Source: Jejuia sp040720935 (GTDB taxonomy: Bacteria > Bacteroidota > Bacteroidia > Flavobacteriales > Flavobacteriaceae). Taken from it: DNA of 64,000 bases. The notes under the pieces are model-generated. The model made no database searches and was not told the origin of the DNA. It saw only the letters and a program-made list of their open reading frames with translations. Below are positions 43,699 to 53,193 of the stretch, piece by piece. Location of the stretch: assembly GCF_040720935.1 (NCBI RefSeq), contig NZ_JBFDAE010000005.1, positions 235,913-299,912 of the forward strand. Direction: 5' to 3'. Within the stretch, counting starts at the first letter, position 1. Each line of letters begins with the position of its first letter. Made by a program: the position numbers and the translations under genes.

Positions 43699-45063
43699 TT
43701 AATTATTTAAAGGGTTATAACCCAAATACGGCACAGCTTTTTCTTGAAACGAAATACCATAATCTTCCAGCTCTTTTAAAATAGGTTTGTAAATCTCTTT
43801 TGTAATCGGGATTTGAACACCTACGGAAGTGATGTCGCCATTCAATATTGCCAAAGTTGCCATGGCTACAGGTAAGCCAACTGTTTTTGCCATAGCTGTA
43901 TAGGTCTGGTTTTCGCCAATAACAACCATATTGGAATCTATCTGATGTTTTTTACCTTCTAGCTCATAACCAAACTTATGATACATCACAATCATATCTT
44001 TATCGTCTTCACCTAATGTCCAACTTTCCATTAAAATTTTTTGAAGAATCTGTGCGGGTGTGGCGTTTTTAAGTCCTACTTTTTTATTTGGGTTGAAAAT
44101 ATCCAGTTCAACTAATTTGTCCCAAACAATATCATCTTGATCAATTTTTAATTCGTTACGTAGTTTTAACTCCACAGAATCTTTATGGCTATAAGGTAAA
44201 AACGCATTGGTAAAATCGCGATAACTCATGTTTTCACTATCTTCTATCGTAAAGCTATCATCGGTCATTCCTAGTGAAACAAAAATATGCCATGCACGAC
44301 AAAATCCCACACGACGCATGGTGCCTCTATAAAGGGTTCTAATATTTTTTAAGCCATAAGCGGTTTGATATTTTAAAGAATCTCGGTTGGCGTATGCTTC
44401 AAATCTGCCATAACCCTCAATATCCAAAAACTCGGTACGCCTAAATAAACGTTGATAGGGGATGTACTTATAACTGCCTTCTTGTATAAATTTAGCAGTA
44501 CCGCCTTGACCGGCCGTAACTACATTTCTGGGATTCCATGTAAATTTATAATGCCACAGGTTATTATCGCTTTCGGGCGCTACCAGTCCACCAGTAAAAG
44601 ATTCAAACAAAATAATGTTTCCGCCTTTATCACGAATGTTGTCTAAAGCTTGCATGGCGCTCATGTGGTCAATGCCTGGATCCACACCTATTTCATTCAT
44701 CAAAATAATGCCTTTCGTTTTTGCTTCTTCATCTAGTGCTTTCATTTCAGAACTCACATAAGAAGCTGTAACCATATGTTTTCCAAACAAAATACAATCT
44801 TTTGCAACCACGCTATGAAAACGGGCAGGGAGCATTGAAATCACAATATCCGCTTTTTTTATGGCGTTTGAACGGTCATCGTCATTAAAAATATCCAAGA
44901 CAATTGTTTTTGAATTTGGATGATGCCCAACAATTTTTTGAGCATTTGACACATCTAGATCGCCCACAGTAATAAATAAATTTTCAGCATCGGATTTCTG
45001 TACTAAATATTTTAAAAGATAAGAGGATGACTTGCCTGAACCTATGACTAAAATCTTTCGCAT
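43699..45063 (-). CDS. Saccharopine dehydrogenase family protein (LYS9-like)
   Basis: A 454-residue NAD(P)-dependent enzyme. The Rossmann glycine motif is VIGSGKSSSYLLKYL at the N-terminus, then SMLPARFHSVVAKDCI and MNEIGVDPGIDHMSAM, typical of the glutamate-forming saccharopine dehydrogenase group, with the saccharopine dehydrogenase C-terminal domain following. Likely role is lysine breakdown through saccharopine. Divergent from the DUF423 gene, with an Lrp regulator downstream. Confidence 0.9.
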   Translation of the reverse strand: MRKILVIGSGKSSSYLLKYLVQKSDAENLFITVGDLDVSNAQKIVGHHPNSKTIVLDIFNDDDRSNAIKKADIVISMLPARFHSVVAKDCILFGKHMVTASYVSSEMKALDEEAKTKGIILMNEIGVDPGIDHMSAMQALDNIRDKGGNIILFESFTGGLVAPESDNNLWHYKFTWNPRNVVTAGQGGTAKFIQEGSYKYIPYQRLFRRTEFLDIEGYGRFEAYANRDSLKYQTAYGLKNIRTLYRGTMRRVGFCRAWHIFVSLGMTDDSFTIEDSENMSYRDFTNAFLPYSHKDSVELKLRNELKIDQDDIVWDKLVELDIFNPNKKVGLKNATPAQILQKILMESWTLGEDDKDMIVMYHKFGYELEGKKHQIDSNMVVIGENQTYTAMAKTVGLPVAMATLAILNGDITSVGVQIPITKEIYKPILKELEDYGISFQEKAVPYLGYNPLNN

Positions 45064-45109
45064 ATTGCTAATTGTTAAGTAAATTTGTTAGCGAATTTAA
45101 ATTTTTAAA

Positions 45110-45493
45110 ATGAATAAAGTTATATTAATTACCGCCGCTATTTTGGGGTTGTTATCAATTGTTATTGGTGCATTTGCTGCTCACGGATTGAAGGCACATG
45201 TATCTCCAGAAAACCTTCAGACTTTCGAAACAGGTGTGCGTTATCAAATGTATCATGCGTTATTTTTACTTTTTGTTGGTAGTTCAACCCTTGTAACTTC
45301 AGAATGTAAAACCATTATATTTTATCTTGTCATTATTGGTGTCGTTTTGTTTTCAGGCTCAATTTACGGTCTTGCAACCGATAAACTTTCTGCTTTTAAT
45401 TTTAAATCTATTGGGTTTGTAACTCCAATTGGCGGATTGTTTTTAATTAGCTCCTGGGTGGTTCTAATTATTAATTTCATAAAATTAAAGTGA
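45110..45493 (+). CDS. DUF423 family inner-membrane protein
   Basis: A 127-residue protein with four predicted membrane helices (about residues 4-24, 45-62, 68-88, 98-122). The early GAFAAHGLKAHV and GVRYQMYHALFLL are signatures of DUF423 (YwdK-like). Function is not known. Confidence 0.92.
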   Translation: MNKVILITAAILGLLSIVIGAFAAHGLKAHVSPENLQTFETGVRYQMYHALFLLFVGSSTLVTSECKTIIFYLVIIGVVLFSGSIYGLATDKLSAFNFKSIGFVTPIGGLFLISSWVVLIINFIKLK

Positions 45494-45534
45494 TAAAAAT
45501 ACGAATAATATATTTTTAGTTGAAAATATTATCA

Positions 45535-45542
45535 TAGTTTTG
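45535..45542 (+). promoter_or_regulatory. Putative -7 element of pckA
   Basis: TAGTTTTG (TAnnTTTG match), 49 bases before the pckA ATG at 45592. No -33 box at standard spacing. Confidence 0.45.
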
Positions 45543-45591
45543 CATAATAATTATTTTATTCTGAAAAATAACAGCAAACTATATTTAAGTT

Positions 45592-47187
45592 ATGGGTACA
45601 ATTTCGTTAGAAAATTACGGTATTAAAAACGCTAAAGCACATTACCAATTATCTTCAGAAGAATTGCATAGTATTACGATTAAAAAAGGGCAAGGTGTCG
45701 AAGCTTCCTCTGGCGCATTAGCTGTTAACACAGGCGAATTTACAGGCCGCTCTCCAAAAGATAGATTTATAGTTAAAGATGCGATTACCGAAGACAAAGT
45801 TTGGTGGGGCGCTATTAATATTCCCTTTACATCTGAAAATTTTGATAAACTTTATGATAAAGTAACCGATTATTTATCAGGGAAGGAAGTGTTTGTCCGC
45901 GATTGTTATGCATGTGCAGACGAGAATTACAAATTAAATATCCGTGTGATTAACGAATATCCTTGGAGCAATATGTTTGCGTATAATATGTTTTTACGCC
46001 CGACATCCGAAGAATTGGAAAATTTTAATGCAGAATGGACTGTTGTTAATGCGCCAGGTTTTATGGCAATTCCAGATGAAGACGGTACAAGGCAACATAA
46101 TTTTGCGATTTTAAACTTTACAAAAAAAATTGCATTAATTGGCGGAACAGGTTATACTGGCGAAATTAAAAAAGGCATTTTTTCAGCATTGAATTTTATT
46201 CTTCCAGTAACTAAAAACACGTTACCGATGCATTGTAGTGCAAACGTAGGTAAGGCTGGAGATACCGCTGTTTTCTTCGGGTTATCGGGAACAGGAAAAA
46301 CAACACTTTCTACAGATCCTAATAGAAGTTTAATAGGTGATGACGAGCATGGATGGACTAGCGAAAACTCTATTTTTAATTTTGAAGGCGGTTGTTATGC
46401 AAAGGTTATTAACCTATCAAGAGATAAAGAGCCGGAGATTTATGATGCGATTAAAAAAGGGGCAATACTCGAAAACGTAATTTTAGATGATAAAGGGGAA
46501 GTGGATTTTGGAAATACTTCAATTACCCAAAACACAAGGGTAAGCTACCCCATTCATCATATTGAAAATATTCAAGTGCCTTCTGTTGGTAAAAACCCGA
46601 AAAATATTTTCTTTTTAACTGCGGATGCTTTTGGTGTTATCCCGCCAATTTCTAAATTAACTCCAAGTCAGGCTGCGTATCATTTTATTTCTGGATATAC
46701 CGCAAAAGTTGCCGGAACGGAAGCTGGGGTTAAAGAGCCTGTGCCTTCGTTCTCAGCATGTTTTGGAGCACCATTTATGCCATTACATCCTGCTAAATAT
46801 GCTGAAATGTTGAGCAAAAAGATGATTGAAGCTGGAGTTAATGTGTGGTTGGTAAATACGGGATGGACAGGTGGGCCTTACGGCATAGGAAAACGTATGG
46901 AATTAAAATATACACGAGCCATGATTAATGCGGTATTAAATGGTAATTTAGGTTTGTATAATTATGACGATTACCATATTCACTCCGTGTTTGGGGTAGC
47001 GCAACCAAGAACCTGTCCTGGTGTGCCAACTAGCGTATTAAGTCCAAGAGCTACCTGGAACGACGACAAAGCGTATTACACCACAGCCTTTAAACTAACA
47101 AATGCGTTTAGGGAAAATTTTAAAAAGTTTGAAATGCATTGTACAGAGGAAATCAGACGTGGTGGGCCGCAGCGGTATGCGTTTTAA
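45592..47187 (+). CDS. pckA: Phosphoenolpyruvate carboxykinase (ATP)
   Basis: A 531-residue gluconeogenic enzyme converting oxaloacetate to phosphoenolpyruvate with ATP. Motifs: TGRSPKDRFIVKD, the kinase 1a P-loop GLSGTGKTTLS, kinase 2 LIGDDEHGW, and VNTGWTGGPYG. Full length. Convergent with a hypothetical gene that ends 18 bp away. Confidence 0.98.
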   Translation: MGTISLENYGIKNAKAHYQLSSEELHSITIKKGQGVEASSGALAVNTGEFTGRSPKDRFIVKDAITEDKVWWGAINIPFTSENFDKLYDKVTDYLSGKEVFVRDCYACADENYKLNIRVINEYPWSNMFAYNMFLRPTSEELENFNAEWTVVNAPGFMAIPDEDGTRQHNFAILNFTKKIALIGGTGYTGEIKKGIFSALNFILPVTKNTLPMHCSANVGKAGDTAVFFGLSGTGKTTLSTDPNRSLIGDDEHGWTSENSIFNFEGGCYAKVINLSRDKEPEIYDAIKKGAILENVILDDKGEVDFGNTSITQNTRVSYPIHHIENIQVPSVGKNPKNIFFLTADAFGVIPPISKLTPSQAAYHFISGYTAKVAGTEAGVKEPVPSFSACFGAPFMPLHPAKYAEMLSKKMIEAGVNVWLVNTGWTGGPYGIGKRMELKYTRAMINAVLNGNLGLYNYDDYHIHSVFGVAQPRTCPGVPTSVLSPRATWNDDKAYYTTAFKLTNAFRENFKKFEMHCTEEIRRGGPQRYAF

Positions 47188-47205
47188 TCAAAAAAACCTT
47201 TATTT

Positions 47206-47694
47206 CTATTTCAACTCTATAAAATCTATTAATCCTTCTCTGTTAATATCACTAAGTTTGGTTTTATGTAAGAGTCTTTCGATTGACATTTTATAGAAAG
47301 TAGAAAATTCAATATCATATAAACGTTTGTATTTATAGTACATTTTTTCGCAATCTTGGCCTATCATCCAAACATCTTGTGTTTCGTTGATTAAAATTGG
47401 GGAATACCATACTTTTGAAGTGGGTAAGTTATATTTTACTAAAGCCCATTTGCAATTAAATTTAAAACTTATGTGTTCCCCAGTGCAGTGAAGCCATAAA
47501 AGGAAAGCTTTATCTGATTTTTTGATTTTTTTCATCACTAAATGAGTAATCTTCTTAAAATTGTCGTAATCAGATATGTCAACATTTTCATGGTTAATAA
47601 GTCGAAAAAGCTCAGAAAGTTTTTCTTCTTTATTCTTATGGATGTTTAATAAGAAATCTTGATGATTTTGAAAATTACTTAATTTATCAAACAT
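47206..47694 (-). CDS. Hypothetical protein, 162 residues
   Basis: A cytoplasmic-looking protein without signal peptide, rich in Lys, Tyr and Trp (WLHCTGEHISFKFNCKWALVKY; KVWYSPILINETQDVWMIGQD; YKYKRLYDIEFSTFYKMS). No family recognised. The frame is well preserved and it lies between two terminator-bounded units, so it is likely a real, perhaps lineage-specific gene. Confidence 0.6.
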   Translation of the reverse strand: MFDKLSNFQNHQDFLLNIHKNKEEKLSELFRLINHENVDISDYDNFKKITHLVMKKIKKSDKAFLLWLHCTGEHISFKFNCKWALVKYNLPTSKVWYSPILINETQDVWMIGQDCEKMYYKYKRLYDIEFSTFYKMSIERLLHKTKLSDINREGLIDFIELK

Positions 47695-47774
47695 GTATTC
47701 TAGTTAGATTTTATGTTTATTAAAAGTAATTAAATCTATTTACATGTAATAATATTCTTTGGATAACCATCAAT

Positions 47775-47811
47775 AAAAAAGCGTTTCCAAGTTTAATGGA
47801 AACGCTTTTTT
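47775..47811 (-). terminator. Terminator after hemD (minus strand)
   Basis: AAAAAAGCGTTTCCA (47775-47789) and TGGAAACGCTTTTTT (47797-47811) form a 15-bp stem with a 7-base loop and T-tracts on both strands. It lies 22 bp past the hemD stop. Confidence 0.85.
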
Positions 47812-47832
47812 ATATATAGTATAAATGAGTTT

Positions 47833-48582
47833 TTATTTCCCCTTATTAACCTTATCAATATATTTTTCTAAAGCCATGCTCATCGAAGGTGTCTCAGGCG
47901 TTGGTGCTGCAATATCAACACGTAATCCTTTTTCTTCAACCGCTTTAATAGTCGTATTTCCAAAAACCGCTATACGTGTTTCATTCTGTTGAAAATCCGG
48001 AAAATTTTGAAATAATGATTCTATTCCAGAAGGACTAAAGAACACCAATACATCATAAGATACATTAGCTAAATCTGATAAATCGCTAACAACAGTTTTG
48101 TAAAAAGTAGCTTGTTTCCAGTTGACACCTAAATCATTCAAGATTTGTGGAACTGCTGGTTTTACTTTATCGGTATTCGGCAATAAAAACTTTTCGTCTT
48201 TATATTTCTTGATCAAAGGTGATAACTCCGAAAACGTACGTTTTCCTACGTAGATTTTACGTTTTCTATACACCACGTATTTCTGTAAATAATAAGCAAC
48301 AGCCTCAGACTGACAAAAATATTTCATGGCATCGGGCACCTTAAAACGCATTTCTTCAGCTATTCTGAAAAAGTGATCTACAGCATTTCTACTGGTTAGA
48401 ATAATGGCAGTATAATTGTTTAAATCAATTTTTTGATGTCTTATTTCCTTAGCGGAAACGCCTTCTACGTGAATAAAAGGTCTAAAATCTATTTTTACTT
48501 TTCTTTTCTCCTGTAAATCAAAATATGGAGAATTCTCAATTTTAGGTTCTGGTTGAGATACTAAAATGGTCTTCACTTTCAT
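47833..48582 (-). CDS. hemD: Uroporphyrinogen-III synthase
   Basis: A 249-residue protein of the HemD fold: ILTSRNAVDHFFRI, SEAVAYYLQKY, then VLVFFSPSGIESLFQNFPDF and IAVFGNTTIKAVEEKGL. It cyclises hydroxymethylbilane to uroporphyrinogen III in haem synthesis. Family sequences vary a lot, but the SPSGIES block is diagnostic. It lies 18 bp downstream of the DUF4271 gene, as is common in Bacteroidota. Confidence 0.9.
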   Translation of the reverse strand: MKVKTILVSQPEPKIENSPYFDLQEKRKVKIDFRPFIHVEGVSAKEIRHQKIDLNNYTAIILTSRNAVDHFFRIAEEMRFKVPDAMKYFCQSEAVAYYLQKYVVYRKRKIYVGKRTFSELSPLIKKYKDEKFLLPNTDKVKPAVPQILNDLGVNWKQATFYKTVVSDLSDLANVSYDVLVFFSPSGIESLFQNFPDFQQNETRIAVFGNTTIKAVEEKGLRVDIAAPTPETPSMSMALEKYIDKVNKGK

Positions 48583-48600
48583 AGGTTCAAAATAGTTAAA

Positions 48601-49245
48601 TTAGGCGCTAAAAATCGAATATATAATAATATAGGGTGCGATTTCGAGAGCGCAAAGATACAAAATAAAATAAAACAAGTTATTTTTTATTTCATTTTGA
48701 TACACTTTAAATGTGGTAAATAAACCGCTAATATTCACTATGATAAGTAAAATAATAACGCCAAAAATTATGTTTTCAGTTGGAGTGATGCCAAATACTA
48801 AAATGGCGTTGATGGGTAAGAGTAATAAACCAAGATAATTTTTATAGCTTATTTTTTGAAAAAGATAATTGTCTATGATGGTGTCAATCTCAAAAAGACT
48901 AGCAATTAAACGCTCCAATAATACTTTGGCTAGAATAAAAATGCCAATACCCAAAACAAGTTTAAAGACAAGGGTACTATTAAATTCTTTTTCATTAGTA
49001 AAACTTTGTAAGCATAAAATAAAAAAAATGGCAGATGAGATAATTAAATTGAGAAATAATAACCCATCGTAATAGTCTAAAAACTTTTGATCCTTACCAT
49101 AAATCTTCAGGTATTTTGAGTTTCCAATAACCAAAACGAATTCGTCAAAACGCTTCGGGGCAATGCTTTTTGCAATGGCTATCGCAAAAAGGCAGATAAC
49201 CATTAAAACTGTAAATAATGTATATGACGGAACTTCCCTTAGCAT
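48601..49245 (-). CDS. DUF4271 family membrane protein
   Basis: A 214-residue protein with six to seven predicted membrane helices. DUF4271 is a Bacteroidota family repeatedly found next to hemD, as here, which points to a shared operon but not to a known role. The start at 49245 is shortly after a divergent promoter region. Confidence 0.85.
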   Translation of the reverse strand: MLREVPSYTLFTVLMVICLFAIAIAKSIAPKRFDEFVLVIGNSKYLKIYGKDQKFLDYYDGLLFLNLIISSAIFFILCLQSFTNEKEFNSTLVFKLVLGIGIFILAKVLLERLIASLFEIDTIIDNYLFQKISYKNYLGLLLLPINAILVFGITPTENIIFGVIILLIIVNISGLFTTFKVYQNEIKNNLFYFILYLCALEIAPYIIIYSIFSA

Positions 49246-49322
49246 GGGTTAAAATTATCATAAAATTTGTAGAGATGGCAAAATATTACGAAATATTTAA
49301 AAAAAAGAATGGCTTAAAAATG

Positions 49323-49330
49323 TACATTTG
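49323..49330 (+). promoter_or_regulatory. Putative -7 element of the mannosyltransferase-pyrC unit
   Basis: TACATTTG followed by CCC; matches TAnnTTTG. It is 55 bases before the ATG at 49386 and would drive the three-gene unit that follows. Confidence 0.5.
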
Positions 49331-49385
49331 CCCAAGTATTTTACAATAAAGCAGCATAAGTTTTATTGTTTCTATATGATATGAG

Positions 49386-50114
49386 ATGAAGGACGCCGTA
49401 GTTATTATTCCAACCTATAACGAGATTGAAAATATCGAAGCTATTATAAGAGCGGTCTTTTCAGAATCTAGAGCTATACATATTCTTGTTGTAGATGATA
49501 GTTCTCCCGATGGCACTTCAGAAAAGGTAGAAGAACTTCAAACAGAGTATCTTGGACGATTATTTTTGAAGCGAAGAGAAGAGAAAAAAGGATTGGGTAC
49601 AGCTTATATTCTTGGTTTTAAATGGAGTTTGGTAAGATCGTACAGTTATATTTTTGAAATGGACGCCGATTTCTCCCATAATCCAAAAGATTTGCAAAAA
49701 CTATACAATGCTTGTGCTATTGATGGTGCAGATGTGTCTATTGGCTCGCGCTACATTACAGGCGTGAATGTTGTAAATTGGCCTATGAGCAGGGTCTTGA
49801 TGTCCTATTTGGCGTCAAAATATGTGCGTTTAATTACCGGTATGAACATTCAGGATACCACGGCAGGATTTGTGTGCTACAAACGTCATGTGTTAGAGAC
49901 GCTAGATTTAACAAAGATTAAGTTTATTGGATATGCGTTTCAAATTGAAATGAAGTTTAAAGCCTATATAAAGAAATTTAGAATCGTGGAAATTCCTGTG
50001 ATTTTTACAGATAGAACAAGAGGGAAATCAAAACTGAGTTCAGGAATTATTTCTGAAGCGGTATTTGGAGTGATCTCAATGAAGATGAAGAGTTTGTTTA
50101 AAAGAGAAAAGTAA
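49386..50114 (+). CDS. Polyprenol monophosphomannose synthase-like glycosyltransferase (GT2)
   Basis: A 242-residue GT-A glycosyltransferase: VVIIPTYNEIENIEAII, VVDDSSPDGTSEKV, DADFSHNPKDL (metal-binding DxD) and RSRYI-like GSRYITGVNVVNW, then IPVIFTDRTRGKSKLS. This is the dolichol-phosphate mannosyltransferase pattern; it likely transfers mannose to a polyprenyl phosphate at the inner membrane. No C-terminal membrane domain. Its stop overlaps the pyrC start by one base. Confidence 0.92.
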   Translation: MKDAVVIIPTYNEIENIEAIIRAVFSESRAIHILVVDDSSPDGTSEKVEELQTEYLGRLFLKRREEKKGLGTAYILGFKWSLVRSYSYIFEMDADFSHNPKDLQKLYNACAIDGADVSIGSRYITGVNVVNWPMSRVLMSYLASKYVRLITGMNIQDTTAGFVCYKRHVLETLDLTKIKFIGYAFQIEMKFKAYIKKFRIVEIPVIFTDRTRGKSKLSSGIISEAVFGVISMKMKSLFKREK

Positions 50115-51460
50115 TGAAATTGAAAAAAACACTTATAAAAAATGCTAAAATTGTAAACGAGGGTACGATTTTTAGTGGCGATATATTAATTGAAGGTGAA
50201 TTTATCAAGCAAATAGATACTTCTATTAGTGCAAAATCTGCCGATGTTCATGTGATAGATGCTGAAGGAAAGTATGTAATGCCAGGGGCCATTGACGATC
50301 AAGTGCATTTTAGGGAACCTGGATTAACGCACAAGGCAAATATTGAAACCGAGTCTAAGGCAGCAATTGCAGGAGGCATTACGTCTTTTATTGAAATGCC
50401 AAATACGAATCCGCAAACCACGACCATAGAAAAATTAGAAGAAAAGTTTGAAATAGCGGCAAAAACATCATCGGCTAATTATTCATTTATGTTTGGTGGT
50501 ACCAATGATAATTTAGAAGAAATACTAAAGGTTGATGCAACGACTGTAGCTGGTTTGAAGCTCTTTTTAGGGTCTTCTACAGGAAATATGTTGGTGGACG
50601 ATCCAAAGGTGTTGGAGAAAATTTTCAAAAGTACCAATATGGTGATTTCTGTGCATTGTGAAGACGAAGCCACCATAAAAAAGAATTTTCAAAAGCATTT
50701 AGAGGAGTATGGAGAAGCTATCCCCATTGAAAAACACCCCATCATTAGAAGTGAAGAAGCCTGTTATTTATCATCTTCAAAAGCGATAGCATTGGCAAAA
50801 GAAACAGGTGCAAGACTCCATGTATTTCATGTGTCAACAGGAAAAGAAACCAAATTATTTTCCAATAAAATACCCCTAAAGGATAAAAAAATAACTGCTG
50901 AAGTCTGTGTGCACCATCTTTGGTTTTCTGATAAGGACTATAAGGAAAAAGGAACAGCAATAAAATGGAATCCTGCCGTTAAAACAGAAAAAGACAGAGC
51001 TCAGTTGTGGAAAGCGTTGTTGGATGATAGAATAGACGTTATTGCAACCGACCACGCGCCACATACTTTAGAAGAGAAGAAAAACGTTTATACTAAAGCG
51101 CCGTCAGGAGGACCGTTGGTGCAACATGCATTACCGGCGATGTTGGAAATGCACCATAAAGGCAAAATTTCAATTGAAAAAATAGTTGAAAAAATGTGTC
51201 ATAATCCTGCTATTTTATTTCAAGTAGAACGCAGAGGCTATATTAAAGAAGGTTATTTTGCCGATTTGGTTATTGTGGATTTAAACAGCCCATGGACGGT
51301 TAAAAAAGACAATATATTATACAAATGTGGATGGTCTCCTTTCGAGGGCTCTACATTTAAATCTAGAATTACGCATACCATTTTAAATGGCAGTTTAGTA
51401 TATCACAATTTTAAGTTTCCAAAGGTCAAAGCTGCTAGAAGATTAACATTTAACAGATGA
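50114..51460 (+). CDS. pyrC: Dihydroorotase
   Basis: A 448-residue amidohydrolase acting in pyrimidine synthesis. GAIDDQVHFREPGLTHKANIETES contains the first metal-binding motif (here QVHF where DxHxR is usual, the HFREPG form is kept). Also seen: VHCEDEATI, VFHVSTGKET, ATDHAPHT. The class I-type length and closing LVYHN segment fit. It overlaps both neighbours by a few bases, so the three genes form one unit. Confidence 0.95.
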   Translation: MKLKKTLIKNAKIVNEGTIFSGDILIEGEFIKQIDTSISAKSADVHVIDAEGKYVMPGAIDDQVHFREPGLTHKANIETESKAAIAGGITSFIEMPNTNPQTTTIEKLEEKFEIAAKTSSANYSFMFGGTNDNLEEILKVDATTVAGLKLFLGSSTGNMLVDDPKVLEKIFKSTNMVISVHCEDEATIKKNFQKHLEEYGEAIPIEKHPIIRSEEACYLSSSKAIALAKETGARLHVFHVSTGKETKLFSNKIPLKDKKITAEVCVHHLWFSDKDYKEKGTAIKWNPAVKTEKDRAQLWKALLDDRIDVIATDHAPHTLEEKKNVYTKAPSGGPLVQHALPAMLEMHHKGKISIEKIVEKMCHNPAILFQVERRGYIKEGYFADLVIVDLNSPWTVKKDNILYKCGWSPFEGSTFKSRITHTILNGSLVYHNFKFPKVKAARRLTFNR

Positions 51461-51972
51461 TGCTAAAAAAAATAATATTACTTTTTTGTGTTTTAATAGG
51501 GGTTGCTTCTTGCTACAAATACAATAAACCAGATAAGCCAGAACATCTTATTAGCAAAGATGAAATGGTCAATATTCTTATTGATTTAAGGTTGATGGCA
51601 TCAGTGACCGGGCGAGATAAAAAAGTGCTGGACAGCGCTAATGTGATACCAGAACAATATATATATCAAAAATACAATATTGATAGTACGAGTTTTGCGG
51701 AAAGTAACGCATATTATGCTTATTATTTGGATGATTACAAAGATATATATGGGCGTGTAAAAGATAGCTTGACCATCTTAAAAAATCATTATAAAGAAAT
51801 TCTTGAAGAAGAGCGAAAAGCAAAAAAGGAAAAAGATTCTCTAAAACGTTTAGAGAAAGATTTGGAATTAATTGAAATTGAGCCTGAAATAGAACTTGAA
51901 TTGGAAGAAGCAGTCGAAGCTGAGGAGGGACTTATACCTCCTGTTTCAAATAAAGATCTGCAACCCGAGTAA
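51457..51972 (+). CDS. DUF4296 lipoprotein
   Basis: A 171-residue protein with a lipobox (VASC, Cys about residue 19), then KPEHLISKDEMVNILIDLRLM, the DUF4296 signature, and a charged C-terminal tail very rich in Glu. It starts inside the pyrC stop (ATGA overlap). Its last 41 bases overlap the 3' end of the convergent epimerase gene. In flavobacteria this gene often follows pyrC and precedes an epimerase. Confidence 0.9.
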   Translation: MMLKKIILLFCVLIGVASCYKYNKPDKPEHLISKDEMVNILIDLRLMASVTGRDKKVLDSANVIPEQYIYQKYNIDSTSFAESNAYYAYYLDDYKDIYGRVKDSLTILKNHYKEILEEERKAKKEKDSLKRLEKDLELIEIEPEIELELEEAVEAEEGLIPPVSNKDLQPE

Positions 51973-52942
51973 TACAATTCGAAATTGGTTCGAATGAATA
52001 GTCGAGTTCTTTTTCAATCTTTTTGCTACTATACTCTTTTGTGGTGATTAGGGAATTAACAACTTGTTTGGTTAAAACACGACGTTTTCCTGTAATTAAA
52101 CGTTTTAACCAATCTAATCGCCATGCCATATGTAACAGCCATGGTTTTGCTGTTTTTTGGGGTTGCTTCACATTTAAAGCTTTGGCGATAGTTTGAAAAA
52201 ATGCTTTATAAGACCAGTTTTCTGCAACCAAAATATAGCGTTTATTTTTAATGTCACTTTTCAAAAGCAGCGTCATAATTTCAACAACATCTTTCACAGA
52301 CACCAATCCAATACTGCCCGAAGTGTAATATTTTAACCCTTTATGCACTTTTTTAAACAAACTTCCAGAGCCATAACGCCAAATACCAGCACCCAAAATT
52401 ACGCCTGGGTTAACAATCACGGCGTCTAAACCTTCTTGAGTGCCACGCCAAACCTCTAGTTCTGCACCATATTTTGTTATCGCATAAACGTTGTTATCCT
52501 CCTCAGGGTTCCATGCAATTTCTTCAGTAATTGGTATGTCTTTTAGTGGTTTTCCAATAGTGGCTATAGAACTCACGTAGCACAATTTTTTTACCTTATT
52601 TGTAATACACAGATTTACAATATTTGCAGTGCCCTCAATATTCGTGCGTCGCAATTGCTGGTATTTATCAGGTTCAAAAGACACAAAAGCAGCACAATGA
52701 TACACATAATCTACATTTTTTAAGGCTTCATCAAGCGAAGGAATATCTAGGATATCGGCGTTAACCCAGTCAATTTTATCAAATAAGCTTTTGTAGTTTT
52801 CAGTATAACCAGAAAATACATTTTTTACATTCTGAAGTTTTTTTTCAGTACGGTAAATAGCTCTAACAGGCTCATTATTAGAGACCAATTTATAAAGTAA
52901 ATGCGCACCAACCAAACCTGTGCCTCCTGTTACTAAAACCAT
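51932..52942 (-). CDS. NAD-dependent epimerase/dehydratase (extended SDR)
   Basis: A 336-residue extended short-chain dehydrogenase: VTGGTGLVGAHLLYKL (Rossmann), NVDYVYHCAAFVSFEPD, and a YAITKYGAELEVWR segment with the YxxxK catalytic pair. Similar to dihydroflavonol reductase-like enzymes. Substrate not inferable. Its 3' end overlaps the DUF4296 gene by 41 bp tail-to-tail. Confidence 0.9.
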   Translation of the reverse strand: MVLVTGGTGLVGAHLLYKLVSNNEPVRAIYRTEKKLQNVKNVFSGYTENYKSLFDKIDWVNADILDIPSLDEALKNVDYVYHCAAFVSFEPDKYQQLRRTNIEGTANIVNLCITNKVKKLCYVSSIATIGKPLKDIPITEEIAWNPEEDNNVYAITKYGAELEVWRGTQEGLDAVIVNPGVILGAGIWRYGSGSLFKKVHKGLKYYTSGSIGLVSVKDVVEIMTLLLKSDIKNKRYILVAENWSYKAFFQTIAKALNVKQPQKTAKPWLLHMAWRLDWLKRLITGKRRVLTKQVVNSLITTKEYSSKKIEKELDYSFEPISNCITRVADLYLKQEV

Positions 52943-53163
52943 AAAACGAAAATACTAAATATTTGAAGTAGTTGTATGGGTTTTTATTTATTTAGTCGCA
53001 GTCGCAGTTTACCGTTAACTGTTGAAGTTTCTTTGCTATATTCCTTTTTAAGCCAAAACTCTTTGCGTCTTAGCGCCTTTGCGAGAAAAAATTCTCCGCG
53101 CATCTCTACATAATTTAAACCAAAGAATTATCCAAAACCACTCCCTATTTCTAAGCGTATTTT

Positions 53164-53171
53164 TATATTTG
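53164..53171 (+). promoter_or_regulatory. Putative -7 element of tyrS
   Basis: TATATTTG followed by CGC; perfect TAnnTTTG match, 22 bases before the tyrS ATG. The gap upstream (52943-53160) also contains a short sequence reading CTTTGCGTCTTAGCGCC, a dispersed motif seen in many bacteria. Confidence 0.5.
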
Positions 53172-53193
53172 CGCTAGTTTTCTAAAATTTGAT

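Noticed and set aside
53040..53100. CTTTGCGTCTTAGCGCCTTTGCGAG block as a regulatory site
   Set aside because: This motif type is dispersed in unrelated bacteria and shows no fixed position to the tyrS promoter; left as a minor repeat.
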